From: Quillaja saponaria
Taxonomy: Eukaryota > Streptophyta > Magnoliopsida > Fabales > Quillajaceae
Direction of reading: 5' to 3'
Assembly: GCA_029379385.1 (NCBI GenBank)
Contig: CM055605.1
Location: forward strand, 7,227,001-7,291,000
Length of the DNA: 64,000 nt
Below are positions 24,201 through 43,119 of the stretch, piece by piece. Each line of letters begins with the position of its first letter. Within the stretch, counting starts at the first letter, position 1. The notes beneath the pieces were generated by a model. It saw only the letters and a list, made by a program, of their open reading frames with translations. It did not search any database and was not told the DNA's origin. Position numbers and translations under genes: made by a program.

Positions 24201-27200
24201 TTTGCTTCAATAAACTACATTCTCCAATTCGTTACTTTGTCAATTTCCTCTAACATCCTAAAAACACTATTACCCAAATACCAAACATTTCATACAAAAA
24301 AATCACACCTAAATTCTAAATAATTAGTCAGCTAATTTAACATTCTTCACAAAACTAACATATTCTTTTCATCTCCTTTCTCAGCTAAATTTGAAAGAAA
24401 AAAGAATGGATCGGAGCAAAGCACCTATACTGGTTGTTGATAGCAACCCTTAGCAATGTTGTGTTGCTAACATCAATCTCCCATAGCTGTATGCAAAACT
24501 TCCCACAACATTGAGAACAATGGTTACACTGAGGGAAACCCACTATAGAATGTATAGTGAGGGGCGCCCTCACAAAACGAATGGGATCCGGCTTCTCCAT
24601 AATTTCTTATTAGTAGAATTACTAGAATTCTTTTAACATAGTCATTTACACAATTTTTTAAAATCTGAACCATCTAAACAATTTAATTTTAAGTTATATT
24701 ATTTTGTTTAATTAATAAATTAAATATTATATTAAAAATATACCCTATTTTTATTCTAAATCCTAATCCTACCCAAACCTAAACCTAACTATAATTCTAA
24801 TCCTAATTTTAATCATAAATTATTTGGATGGTTGAGATTTAAAAAAAAAAAATAGTGTGAATGAATAAGATTAAAAGAATTCTACCAATAAAGAATTCTA
24901 AAGGATCTAAATCCACAACGAATACCCAAGCTTAGTATTAGCTTATTGTGCAGGTCTCTATGTATGCATGTGATTTCTTTGTATATGATAATTCATCCTC
25001 TTTTTATGTTTCCTATTTTCTGTCTTGAAACTGAAATATTAATGTATACAACTACATGTTCTCCTACTAACTTGATCAAAAACTATGTACCGCAGGGGCC
25101 AAAAACTATTGCCAGCAAGCTGCATGTCCACTGATCCTCTGTCTCAAGCCTTAGCCAGAGACATAACCATGGCTAGCATCATCCGCCCCTTAAAACTCTG
25201 AGGAATAGTGGACTCTGTTACATTTTCAAGGTTGGTTTCTCTGTCATTTGGTTGTCATGATTGAACCCATTTTCTTGTACTTCTCAGTTTCACCAACCCA
25301 TGTACTCTTCCAGTCTTCTTTCTCCACCCTAATCCCAATTATTTTAAGAATAGGTTACCACTGCTCCTTCAAGTTTAGCACCTTCCTCTATCCTTCTATA
25401 TAGGTTTTGATTGCTTCACCCTGCAAATATCTTGAACCCTTCCTGGGACAAAAATCAACTACGGAAGCAAAAGCATAACATCACTTGCATTCTCCACGGC
25501 CTTTGATTTTTCTGCCTCTCAACAATGCATTTAGTGTCAAAAAAAATTTTATTTTATTTATCTCTATTAGTTTTCTCCAATATTTCATATCAGTTCTAAT
25601 TTTAAAAAATAACACACACGTGACAATGTAGCTTGCATGATTTATCTTTACCCATGTCTACAACAATTTACTTATTTATTGATGAATTAAATGAAAATAT
25701 CACTTGTACCAAAAATAAAATATGACCCATCTATCATCACAATAAACTTATTTATGCACTATTCACGCGATATTGATGGACTTGAATTTTCTAGAATTAC
25801 TTAGTGATTCCTTCTATCCCTCTTTTTCATTATCCCCTCTCCGTTTATGTCTGCACTTCCACTTTTTTTTTTTTTTTTTGGTTGCAAAAATAATCATTTG
25901 TATCGTACTAACCACAATCTACACCATAGCCCATATAATTTAGAACAAAACCTCACAATTTATTTTTAGTGGCAATTGAAGATCGAAGCTGTATTGAAAA
26001 GCCAAAACTAAGTTATACACTTTATTTGCCCTTATTTGTTTTTTTTTTGTTGCAAAAATAAGAAATTTCATCTTCAGTTAGTTAACCAGTTTTAAAAATG
26101 ATCATAATTGATCAACTTATGATTTGGTTTACCAATTCATACTAGTTGATCAGCATTAATATTATTTTTTAGAATATTAACAAGGTACTTACGAGGGAAG
26201 GAAAGTGCGTAACACTTGACCCTGTTAGCCTTAGAATTAAATTTTAATCTTGTATATGTCTTCTTCTTTTTATTTGAGATTTTAATTTTTAAATGGGTTT
26301 GACATTAAAATAATTAATATACAAAAATAGTTTCACACAAACTGCAAACTTTCATGCTTTTATAGAATTGATTGTTAATCTTTTATTTTCATACAACTCA
26401 CCTAAACTTGCATGTTTAACTCACTTTATGCCTGCTAAAATGCCTTGATTACATGTTAATCACAAGCAAAAATATTCTAATGTAAACCAAACCTTAAAAA
26501 TATTAAATTATTAAGAGACGATTCATGAGCTCATCTAACCATTATAATTGTGAGGCCATCACAGAGATGAGCACAGTCACAGACTTAACAGGGATAATTA
26601 GCACCTTGAGGCATAGTGGATAGATAATTCACCACTCTCACATCCTGCAATGTTAGTTTTGCGTAACCATTACAATTGTGAGCCTGTTACCAAAAAAAAT
26701 TAAAATATATATTGGATAACATCAATGACATGATTATTTTTCTTTTTCTTAATCTTTTTTGATATTATTCACCATGAAACAAAATTTTATGAATATATAA
26801 AAATAGAAAGAAAGAAATTTTTATTTTCTATAAAATTCATAAGTTTTGCTCATAATAGGTAATGATAAAAATAAATGTAACTGAAAAGACAAAAATAAAT
26901 GTTATATTAACTGATACTACTTAATATTTATCTTAGACATTTAATTAGTGTAATAACAAGATAAATGCTAATAAATAAATTAAAAATTGATTTAAAAAAA
27001 TAATGATATGTAAAAAGAATTAACATGTCACTAATTTTGGAGACTATACTCACTATTTTTTGGTAGTGTGTCTCAAAATATATATATAAAAAAAAAAAAC
27101 AAAAAAATGTGATTGCCTCAAACGATATAAAAAAAAACTCTAATTTAATGTAATTATGTAAGTACTTTAAAGCTCTAATTCCTTTTATATATCTTTCGTT

Positions 27201-28614
27201 ATCTTCAATCTATTATGCAAAACACCTTAATTACAAAAAAGACTTCATTTTCATTTGAGCAAGGATGTTATTGTTTTTCATAAAGAAATCTCGAAAAGAA
27301 TTTACAATTTATTTTGCCAAGTTTAGACAGAGAATTAGTGATGATTACATAGATCATGCTCGTTTTCTTATAGCATTAGAAGAAAAGTTATTATCAACGA
27401 CTACATATAAACTTATGATACAACAAAACAATGGCTTATGCCACGTAAATAATAATCGTGTAAGGAAAAAGAAAAAAAAGAAAAAAAAAAAACTTGAATA
27501 GCAACCACTCAAAAGTTGATAAAATAATTAATTGACCTCAATTGCCCCTATTAATTGGCAAAAGTGTAAAGGGTAACCTATTCGAGTTGTTAGCATGGTA
27601 CTTAATCGGTACTATCCTGGATTATTGTTCCCCTAATCTCATCTTCGAATTTGAAAATCATTCTTTATCCTATTGCATAGGCATTCTCCAGCAAGTTGCA
27701 ATGTAGACAATAGCTAACTTACCATTTTTTTTGGACATTTTAAGAATTGTTGGGTTTTTCACTCGTGGATCGAATATAAAGTCGTGGTCTCTTTTTATCC
27801 TTCTGAGAAATTTAATTATGAGATTACTTCGATGGCATCAATAATAGAACTTCTCATTATCTAGTTTGATATCATGTTAAATGAACCATTTAATCCCAAT
27901 AAACACATTAAAGTTTAAGATTTTTAAAAAAATAATTCTTTAATAAATGATAATTGAGCTTCAATGATAAAATGACAAAACTCACATAAGTTAGAGGTTC
28001 TCTAACATTACTCTATGGAATGGTTTTTTTCAAATTAGTTTAGAGATTATTGTACCCATGCTAGAAATCAAAAAATAATATACATTAAAATAATATTTGA
28101 TTCACTATCAGTGTATAAAATTATAAATTTTTCTAACAAATGTCCTATTAAAAGATAGGTTCAACCATTTTGATCCATATTATTTTAAATATATCAACAT
28201 TTTCTTTTAATAACTCTCTGTATTGGAATCACTCGGAGACTTAGGCCTCAGGCCTCTATTTTTCTTCATGTACTCTTAAAGTTTGACGAGCAATAGAGAC
28301 ACATGGATTAATTAACAGTAAACATGTAGGATACACAAATTATGCTCTAACATGAATAAAGTAAAAAATTGCAATATATTGACACTGAAAAAAAAAAAAA
28401 GTTTTTAATGTATGACCAAAAAAAAGGCTAAAAAAGAAATCCCCATAGTACCAAGAATTACATTTTTTTTTTTTTGTTTTTGTTTTGTTGCAAGAGCATA
28501 TACAAACATTAATTCGAATTCTTAAATTATAAAGTGCGAAAATCCTCATCATTGGAAAAAAGTTAATGACAAATTTTAACATTTATTCTTAAACATTCTA
28601 CCTAGTTATGCCAA
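24201..28614. other. Gene-free region with scattered repeat remnants
   Basis: No gene is supported. Noted: a short CCTAA-rich stretch at about 24748-24815 resembling the array at 30 kb; a less AT-rich island at about 25080-25520 of unknown nature; poly-T tracts at 25862 and 26038; and a SINE-like stretch at about 27575-27660 with a weak A box (TTAGCATGGTACTTAATCGG) and B box (CTTCGAATTTG). Open frames at 24385, 24946, 27265 and 28340 have no domain signature. Confidence 0.4.
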
Positions 28615-28837
28615 TTAATTAATGACATTTTTAGGAGGATGCCCCTCTTCACGATCTTGCAAACATTTTTTAAGACCACACTCTTTTTACAATAATTGAC
28701 ACAAATCCCAAGAAAATAATGTGGTTCCTCGTGATTTCTTCTTCTTTCCGAGTAGATAGTAGAACCTACATTTAGTTGCAGTGGTAGTGCTAATAGTACA
28801 ACCACATTCAGTACCATTACTAATTCTCTATAATTTC
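28615..28837 (-). pseudogene. Decayed secreted cysteine-hairpin peptide gene, copy B
   Basis: Homologous along its length to the 20.7 kb locus on the same strand. The counterpart of its first ATG (28835-28837) now reads ATG AAA TTA TAG; a second ATG at 28817 opens a hydrophobic signal-like stretch (MVLNVVVLLALPLQ) continuing in frame to GICVNYCKKS. A 22-base deletion relative to copy A then shifts the frame. In the shifted frame the end reads LKKCLQDREEGHPPKNVIN and stop at 28615. One conserved cysteine is arginine and another is glycine. The copies carry complementary deletions, so together they imply an ancestor with C-x3-C, an 11-residue spacer and C-x3-C-x3-C. Confidence 0.5.
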
Positions 28838-29990
28838 ATTTTCAATATATTCCACAAGTTCTTTTTATCTCTTCTTATGGATCATTTGAATAACTAAATG
28901 TACTTTTATATACTGCCTAAATTGAAAAGGAAAATAAATAATTACTATAACTTTTGGCAAGGTGTAGTTAATTACATATTTGGTTAAAATGAATCTTTAA
29001 ATAAAAAAAAATTATTCAAATCAATTGACTCCCGACAAAAAATTGAATATATATCTTGGAAAATAACTATACACACAAAATTATGCAAACGTAAAGGAAT
29101 GAATTTCTAGAATTAAATAATATACACATAAATTCTTCAAATTATGAAGAGACATTAATACATTATTGGAGGTAAATGAATTTAATGTATAGATCATCTT
29201 TTTCTTTATCTCAATAATAATTGAACGAAGAAATAAAATAGATTGCATCGATATCAGAATGACGTACATGCCTTTGCCATTACCCTGTCCCAAACCCTAT
29301 TGCTTGGCTTTCAATGTAACTAAACTTCACCAAACTCCAAGATTGTAATATGGCTAAAGTGTACATATTACACAAAGAAAATAGTGAATTGCAGTTTATG
29401 TGCAATGCATATATCCATTGAAAACGGTCGTTTGTGACATTTGGCATTTCATAATACGTTGGAATACGGAGTGATTAATGGGGTGCGTTGAATCCAACTT
29501 AAGTTTGCAACTTGTGAATTGCTTATCTATATAGTTATTCAATCTTCCTCTTACATTTGGCATGTCATAATTGATTGAATCTTAACTATATATAATTATA
29601 TTAGTTTCGTGCCACGTCAGTTAGTCGTGAATCGTGTTCATGATATATACATATATATTTATTAATGATTGATGTTTATAATACGAATTAAAACTAATAA
29701 ATAGTAATGCTTAATGTTAATTACATTAAATAAATATATCAATTAAATAAAAATTTTAATTTATAATACAAATATTTTTTTTAATATTCTAAAGATTGAA
29801 AGAGAATAAACACAATAATATTCTAATCATAGAAACTATAATCTTAATATTTTTATTATTTAATATTTTAATTATTTGTAACTTATTAAATAAAAAAATT
29901 GAGAAATTCAATATTAAATACTATTAATATATAGTTAGTGACAAATTATAGATTTATTAATATGAAAAGAATTAAGGAAAAAAAAACTAA
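28838..29990. other. Intergenic AT-rich region
   Basis: No gene is supported; a minus-strand open frame at 29081-29293 has no recognisable features. A CATTTGGCAT motif recurs at about 29439 and 29555. Confidence 0.4.
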
Positions 29991-31530
29991 CTATAATTAC
30001 CCTAACACTAATTATGATACCCTAACCCCACCATAAATTACCCTAATTAAGTTAGCCTAATTACAACATCCTACCCTAGTTACGATAACCAAACCCTAAC
30101 CCTAACCTTAGTTACAATATCTTATAGTTAATTATGATACCTTAACTTCAGTTACAAATCCCTAACCCTAGTTATAGTACCCTAACCCTAACACAAGTTA
30201 CGGTGCCCTAATCCTAATTACCATACCCATACCCTGACCATAATTATGGTACACTAATTATAGCACCTTAACCTTCATTATGGTATCCTAACTTTAATTA
30301 CAGTATCCTAACACTAACGATAACATTAATTACGATATACTAACCTAAGCATAATTACGGTACCCTAACCTTAATTATGGAACCTTTAGCCTAACCCTAA
30401 TTACTGTAATCTAACCTTAGTTATGGTACCATAACATGAGTTACAGTATCCTAAACCTAGTTATGGTACCTTAACATTAATTATGGTAACCTAACCTTAG
30501 TTACGGTACCGTAACCTGAGTTACAATATCCTAAACTTAGTTATAGTACCCTAACCCTATTTATGGTATCTTAAAGCTAACCTACTTATAGTACCCTAAC
30601 ATTATCCCGAGTTACAGTATCCTAAACCTAATTACAGTACCATAACTTTAGTTATGATAACCTAAACATAATCATAGTTATGGTACCCTAACCTTAGTTA
30701 CTGTACCCTAAGTCTAACTATGATACACTAACCTTAAGACTAATTATGATACTCTAATCCTAATTACAGTACCCAAACCCAAACCCTAATTATGGTACTT
30801 TAACCCAAACTCTAGTTACAGTACTCTAACCTAGTTACGATACCCTAACCCTATTCCTAATTATGATACCCTAACCTTAATTATGGTACTTTAACCTTAT
30901 TTTCGATCATCTAACCCTTGTTATGGTAGCCTAACCTTAGTTAAAGTACTCTAACCTTTGTTACGGTACCATATCCTTAACCTTAATTACAATACTCTAA
31001 TCCTAACACTAATTATGGTATCCTAACCCTAATTATGATATCCTAACCCCAATTACAATATCCTACCCCTAACTCTAATTAATGTATCCAAACCCTAACC
31101 CTAATTGTGTTACCTTAATCTTAACCCTAACTCTAGTTATGGTATGTGTACCTTAATCCTAGTTACAGTACTCGTATCCTAGTTAAGGTACTCTAACCTT
31201 AATTACGGTACGATAACCTTAATCCTATTTACGATACCCTAACCCTATTTACGGTACCCTAACTTTAACACTAAATATGATATCCTAATTTACACTAACC
31301 CTAACCTTAATTATGGTGTAACCCTAACCCTAATTACAATATCTAACCTTAATTATAGTGTAACCCTAACTCTAATTACAATACCCTAACACTAAATATG
31401 GTACCCTAACATTAAATATGATACCCTAATTAAGTTATATGTATAACCTTAAATTTAATCATGTAACCCTATCTAATACTGTAATCATGGTACCTTAACC
31501 CTAATTACTATATCTTAATTATGTTACTCT
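29991..31530. repeat. Degenerate telomere-like tandem array (CCCTAA with TTAnGGTACC spacers)
   Basis: About 1.5 kb of irregular repeats. One or more CCCTAA-like hexamers on the plus strand alternate with a block close to AATTATGGTACCCTAA or GTTACGGTACC. Unit length varies around 20-30 bp with heavy decay. The hexamer is CCCTAA, not the usual plant heptamer CCCTAAA, and the GGTACC palindrome recurs many times. It is internal and flanked by unique DNA, so it is an interstitial array, not a chromosome end. Confidence 0.9.
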
Positions 31531-32711
31531 AATCCTAAAGATATCTATATAATAATAAAAATTTATAAGGTAATTAAGAAAATAAAAAATTTATACCGGC
31601 AAGCCACTTTTATATATAATATATATTTAATTCACTTTGAAGTTGAATAGTTAACAACTTTATTTTTATGAGTAATATATATATATATATATCTAATTTA
31701 TAATTTATTTATAAAAAATTTATATTTATAATATATCTATATTAGTGTAAAAATAAAAAATTCCTCAGAGTCTCTTATTTTAAAGGAAGGGTAAACCCAT
31801 TTAAGCCTTCCATGAGAGTGGACTCCTCACTCCTTCTATCATTGAAGTAGTTATCTAATTGTCACTTTTAAATATCAAATGAGATCAAATACCCATTTAA
31901 AACCTTTATTATTATTTTTTTTTAAGGCATATTCTTGTTTTCAAATTCATGTCTTTTTATATAAAATTTAAATTTAAATTTCAAAGAAAAAAATAAAGAG
32001 GAAAAAAACTATCCACCATTATTCTCTATTCCTAAATATAGGTAATTTCTTTTTCTATATCAATTATCTAATTCTATTTCTACTCATTCATAATTACTCC
32101 TCGTTCATCTATATAAAATATTTTAAAGAGATGACAAAGAAAATTACACAAACAAATTCAGATACCACAATCAATATTCAATCTTAGATCACTAGTAAAT
32201 AAAAAATTTCTTAATTTTTTAGGTAGAAAAATCTAAGCACATGAGTAAACATGTGTGATGATGCTAAAATTATAAAAGGTAGAAGATCATTATGATCTTC
32301 TATTTTAAAATAGTACAAATTAATTAATCTTAAAATAATTTAAATCTATTAAAAAAATATTTTTTCTCCTAAAATTATTACTTAGCACATCACTTACCTA
32401 TCAACTACAATTTTTTTTTTTAGAAAAAAGAAGAAGAAGAGATTAAGCTAATATATATATATATATATATATAACGGAAAGTGTAAATAAATAAAATAAA
32501 AATAAAAATCAATTCTTGAAAGAGCTACGACCTCTCATTTATTAAATATCACCATTCACATCTGTTGACAACAACAAATGATGAGAAAGAGACCCGAACC
32601 AGCTCTTACTGAAAAACCTCAAGACAAACTTTGGATTTTTACTTAATTATTTATTCTATTTAACTATGTCACTTGACTTTTTTAAGGGTAATTTATAATG
32701 AAAAGATTTAA
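31531..32711. other. AT-rich spacer
   Basis: No gene is supported. It contains TA microsatellites at about 31677-31690 and 32451-32472. Confidence 0.4.
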
Positions 32712-33270
32712 GCTTAATTACACTTTTAGTTTTTATTATTTGATTAAAAATTTAATTTTATCCTTATATTTTAAAAATTAAAATATCACATTGCAATGTA
32801 GTTCTTATCAGCTGTCATTATTTTCTATCAATTCTAACTTAACAACAGATAACGTGACAAACAATATTTGACATGATTTATTCATGTGTCATAATACTTA
32901 TTTGATACGTTACTATTTATTAAGTTAAATTTGATAAAAAGTAATGATAAAGACCACATTATATAGTTTAAAATTCAATTTTATCCTTATATTTAAAAAA
33001 ATTAAAATGTCACCTTATAGTTTCTGCCAGCTACCATCACCTTCGTCAAATTATTTTAACTTGATAATATGTGACGTGACAAATAATATCTTAGCTTATT
33101 TATGTGTCATAATATTTATTTGACAAGTTATTACTTATTAAATTAAATCTGACAAAAAAATAACGACATAAATCATATTATATAATTTTTTAAATTTTAA
33201 AAATAATTTTTAAACTTTTTAAAATATAGAGATAAAACTGAATTTTTGACCAAATTATAAGAGCTAAAAT
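32712..33270. mobile_element. TIR (MITE-like) element with internal tandem duplication
   Basis: The left end (about 32720-32772, with TTAATTTTATCCTTATATTTT) is an imperfect inverted repeat of the right end (about 33215-33268, AAAATATAGAGATAAAACTG and on). Inside, a block of about 220 bp is repeated in tandem (about 32753-32975 and 32980-33185), sharing TTAAAATGTCAC-like, GTGACGTGACAAA-like and TTATGTGTCATAATA blocks. No coding content is seen, so it is non-autonomous. Confidence 0.6.
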
Positions 33271-33599
33271 TTAGTCAAAGATTTACTGCTATCTCTAAAG
33301 TATAGATTCTAATCAATTAGAGTTAATTTTAATAATTAGTCAGAGCCAAAGGACTTGAGTTAGTTATCAATCTCGAGAGTCATGGAAGTTTCCTAATCAA
33401 GGTGATTAGTCAATGAGCAACAACAACAACAAAACAAAAAAGAAAAAAAAAAAAAGGGTAATTAGTCAATCGTCATCTAGTTACTATCATGGTATCTTAG
33501 CAAAGACGGTAATATTTTAAGGCTACTTTAGGAACTGCACTGTTGCTTTCGTGCTTGCCTAAATTAAGATTGCAGCGAAGCATTTTTTGGCAGAAATCC

Positions 33600-33874
33600 G
33601 GAAGTAGAACCAGAGCTTCTATAGAGAAAGAGAGAGAGAGAGAGACGCCGTTTTATTCCAAAAGAAGGTTGCAATTAGCTGAAGTTAAAAACATAGTGGT
33701 CTCAGATTGAAAACGAAGAATGGGATAAAGCCAGAGAAACTAAAGATGGCTGCTTTCGACAAACTCGTAGACTATATTTTGGATGCAATAGTGGGTTTTC
33801 TTCTAAAACCCTCTTGAACCACCTCAGGAGCTGAACAAATTTACTCATGAGAAAAAAAAAACATTCTTTATCAG
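33600..33874 (+). other. Probable non-coding 5' UTR exon of the Raf-like gene
   Basis: The stretch contains a GA microsatellite (33626-33644), ends at a good donor (CAG then GTATTT at 33875) and is followed by a plausible acceptor (GCACAG at 34706) before the coding exon. This gives a 5' UTR intron of about 830 bp. The transcription start is not determined. Confidence 0.45.
33746..33817 (+). promoter_or_regulatory. Upstream ORF (23 codons) in the Raf-like 5' leader
   Basis: ATG at 33746 opens a 23-residue frame ending in TGA at 33815-33817 (MAAFDKLVDYILDAIVGF then LLKPS). It lies in the putative first leader exon, so it could lower main-frame translation if that exon is transcribed. Confidence 0.4.
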
Positions 33875-35028
33875 GTATTTAGTTTCAGGTTAACGTTATT
33901 TCTGATCTAAATCTTTCTTATATATCTGTGCTTGTTTGATTTTGATCTGGGAGTGCTATATTTTGCTTAAAAATAGAGTTCAACTATTAGGCCATGCATA
34001 TTTAAGCTGTATTTTGATGGTTGAAGTGTTAGAGTGAGAACCCTAGTTTGATAAATTTGGATTAAGAATTCGAGAGGAAGTTGATGGAAGCAGGATTATG
34101 TGTATGGTTTTCGCCCGGGAGTTTTATTCTGTTTTTGCACAATAGAATGTTGCGATAAATAGTGAACTGCAACTCTCCTTCTCTGGAGGGTAATGGGTTT
34201 TTCCTTTCTGTAAACTGCTATGGTTCTATTTCTATTGGGTTTTCCACCTGAGGGCAATTAGACAACAGAGACAATATTGAAATATCCATATCTAAGTTGG
34301 TTACATGTATACTTTGCACAAACTTGGGCAATCGGTTGATGGAGTAGAGTAATCATTTCTTAAGCTGAAATTGTAAGATTTTAAGTCTTTCTTTGGTACA
34401 ATTGTACTAGCAGATTTAAATTATAAGCTTGTGAACATAAGTAGTCTGTGAGTATCTATTCAGTTGCTTTTTAAAATCTTCAATCCTTCCAGTTTTCTAT
34501 TCTAGATATAATTACACATATTGACATGACAATGTCATTAAGCGTTTCAGTACATATTGTTTCTCAAAGAATTTTTTATATTTTTTATTTTGTAGGTTTC
34601 ACGTTGCTAATTTTATACTTGGAACTATACAATCATTTCCATCTTTTCGTCAGTACATCTTAAGATTGTTACACAAATTTATTATCCAATTCTGTTATAT
34701 GCACAGGCTATTTTGCTGGAAAGGTGCTGTATTGTTTTGGAGAGTATTAGTAAGTTTGAATGTTACAAATATTGTGGAAGCTTCTTCATATTTGTATTTG
34801 GGTGACTGAAACTGGACATTTGCTATTGCCTGTTTTTGATCTCTGTTGCTGTCTGAAGATTTGGGCATCTGAGTATTTCATCTTCTTGTTGAACTTTTCT
34901 GCGAGGCTGCAAACTTAGCTGTTTAGTGTCAGATACATTTTTTTTTTGCATTTCATGTATTCTTCTAGCATGATTCCATTAGGGTCTGTCTCAGCTGAGT
35001 GGAGTATATGGTAGCAAAAGGCGCTTTG

Positions 35029-42088
<7,060 letters not shown>

Positions 42089-42999
42089 TGCTTTCAAAGT
42101 TCTTGATGTGGTTACGTTATTTTTCGTTGATTTTATGGTTTTTTTTTTTAATAGTATTTATATATCGGTCTTTACTTGAATCATAAATTTATAATAGAGA
42201 TCTCTCAACAAATAGAGATCTCTCAACAAAGAACGTGAAAAAGCAATTCACAATTATGAAATTACAAAGTTCAAAGAACATGGAAAAATAATTGACAATT
42301 ATGAAAATTTTATTTACTGACAACAAATGAAAAATAGTAAGTGGCAGTGTCGTATAAAACACTGTTAACAATTTTGGATGGACAAGGTAACCAAAATGTT
42401 TAAAAAATTCGTAATATATAGTTGTTTAAATTACAGGAGTTAATTACCCAAATTCTCTTAGATTATGTCAGTTTATAGAATTTATACAGACATCTATTTG
42501 AAGTTTGGAATTAATATAAAATATTTAAAATAACTTTGTTATATTTTTATTAAGAAACAAGTTTGATTTTAGTAAGTTAAATTAATGAAGGCATGATATT
42601 ATTTAAATTAGTATTCTTTTTTAAAATAATAATACAACTAAAAATTATTAAAAAGAAAAAAACCCTTTAGAATGGACATGATGTTTTAGGTCATTCACCT
42701 CTTCTTCACTTGCTGACAGGCCCAGGCGATGACCACGTGCTTTTATTGAGATTTTTTTAATTCCGAAATTGTCCTCAAGTTTTCTTCTTAAACCCAAAAT
42801 ATTCCCTAGTCTCCTTATGCGTTGTCGTTTCCTTATACGTCCCAGTGCGTGGGCCTCTTCATAAATTGCAACATCCAAAACTGCAATAGGTTTACGCCAC
42901 GTGGATGAATTGAACATCCTCTAATTGTCATAACTTTCTTGTCTGACACATGTCTCCATCATGCTTTCTCTCTCTAAAAAGAACTACTTCAATTTTGCA
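42089..42999. other. Raf-like / NF-YC intergenic region with promoter of NF-YC
   Basis: Contains the Raf-like 3' flank, two G-boxes (listed) and a minus-strand open frame at 42648-42917 whose 89-residue product is rich in basic residues (IRKRQRIRRLGNILGLRRK) and matches nothing I recognise. A tandem AGAGATCTCTCAACAAA pair is at 42197-42231. Confidence 0.45.
42734..42903. promoter_or_regulatory. Two G-box (CACGTG) sites upstream of NF-YC
   Basis: CACGTG occurs at 42734-42739 and within the perfect palindrome CCACGTGG at 42897-42904, about 100-270 bp before the putative NF-YC first exon. G-boxes bind bZIP and bHLH factors and act as ABA- or light-response elements; a role here is inferred. Confidence 0.45.
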
Positions 43000-43119
43000 A
43001 ACGCCCTCGGTTCCTCTCTAACTCAACATGCTTCTTTCTCTTTCTGTAACTCTATCTTTCTCTCTCTTAGGTTTCTGCCACTGAGGAATTCTGACGACGA
43101 TTGAGCTGAGATTTTATGG
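43000..43119 (+). other. Probable 5' UTR exon of NF-YC
   Basis: A pyrimidine-rich leader ends at donor GTAACC (43120). The acceptor TTTCAG at 47466-47471 precedes the coding exon, giving a 4.35-kb leader intron, an arrangement common in plant NF-YC genes. The exon start is uncertain. Confidence 0.45.

Noticed and set aside
29991..31530. True telomere end
   Set aside because: The array is degenerate, mixed with non-telomeric spacers and flanked on both sides by ordinary DNA and genes, so it is interstitial.
29991..31530. CRISPR-like array
   Set aside because: Units are irregular and diverged, no constant repeat alternates with unique spacers, and the window is a plant nuclear genome.
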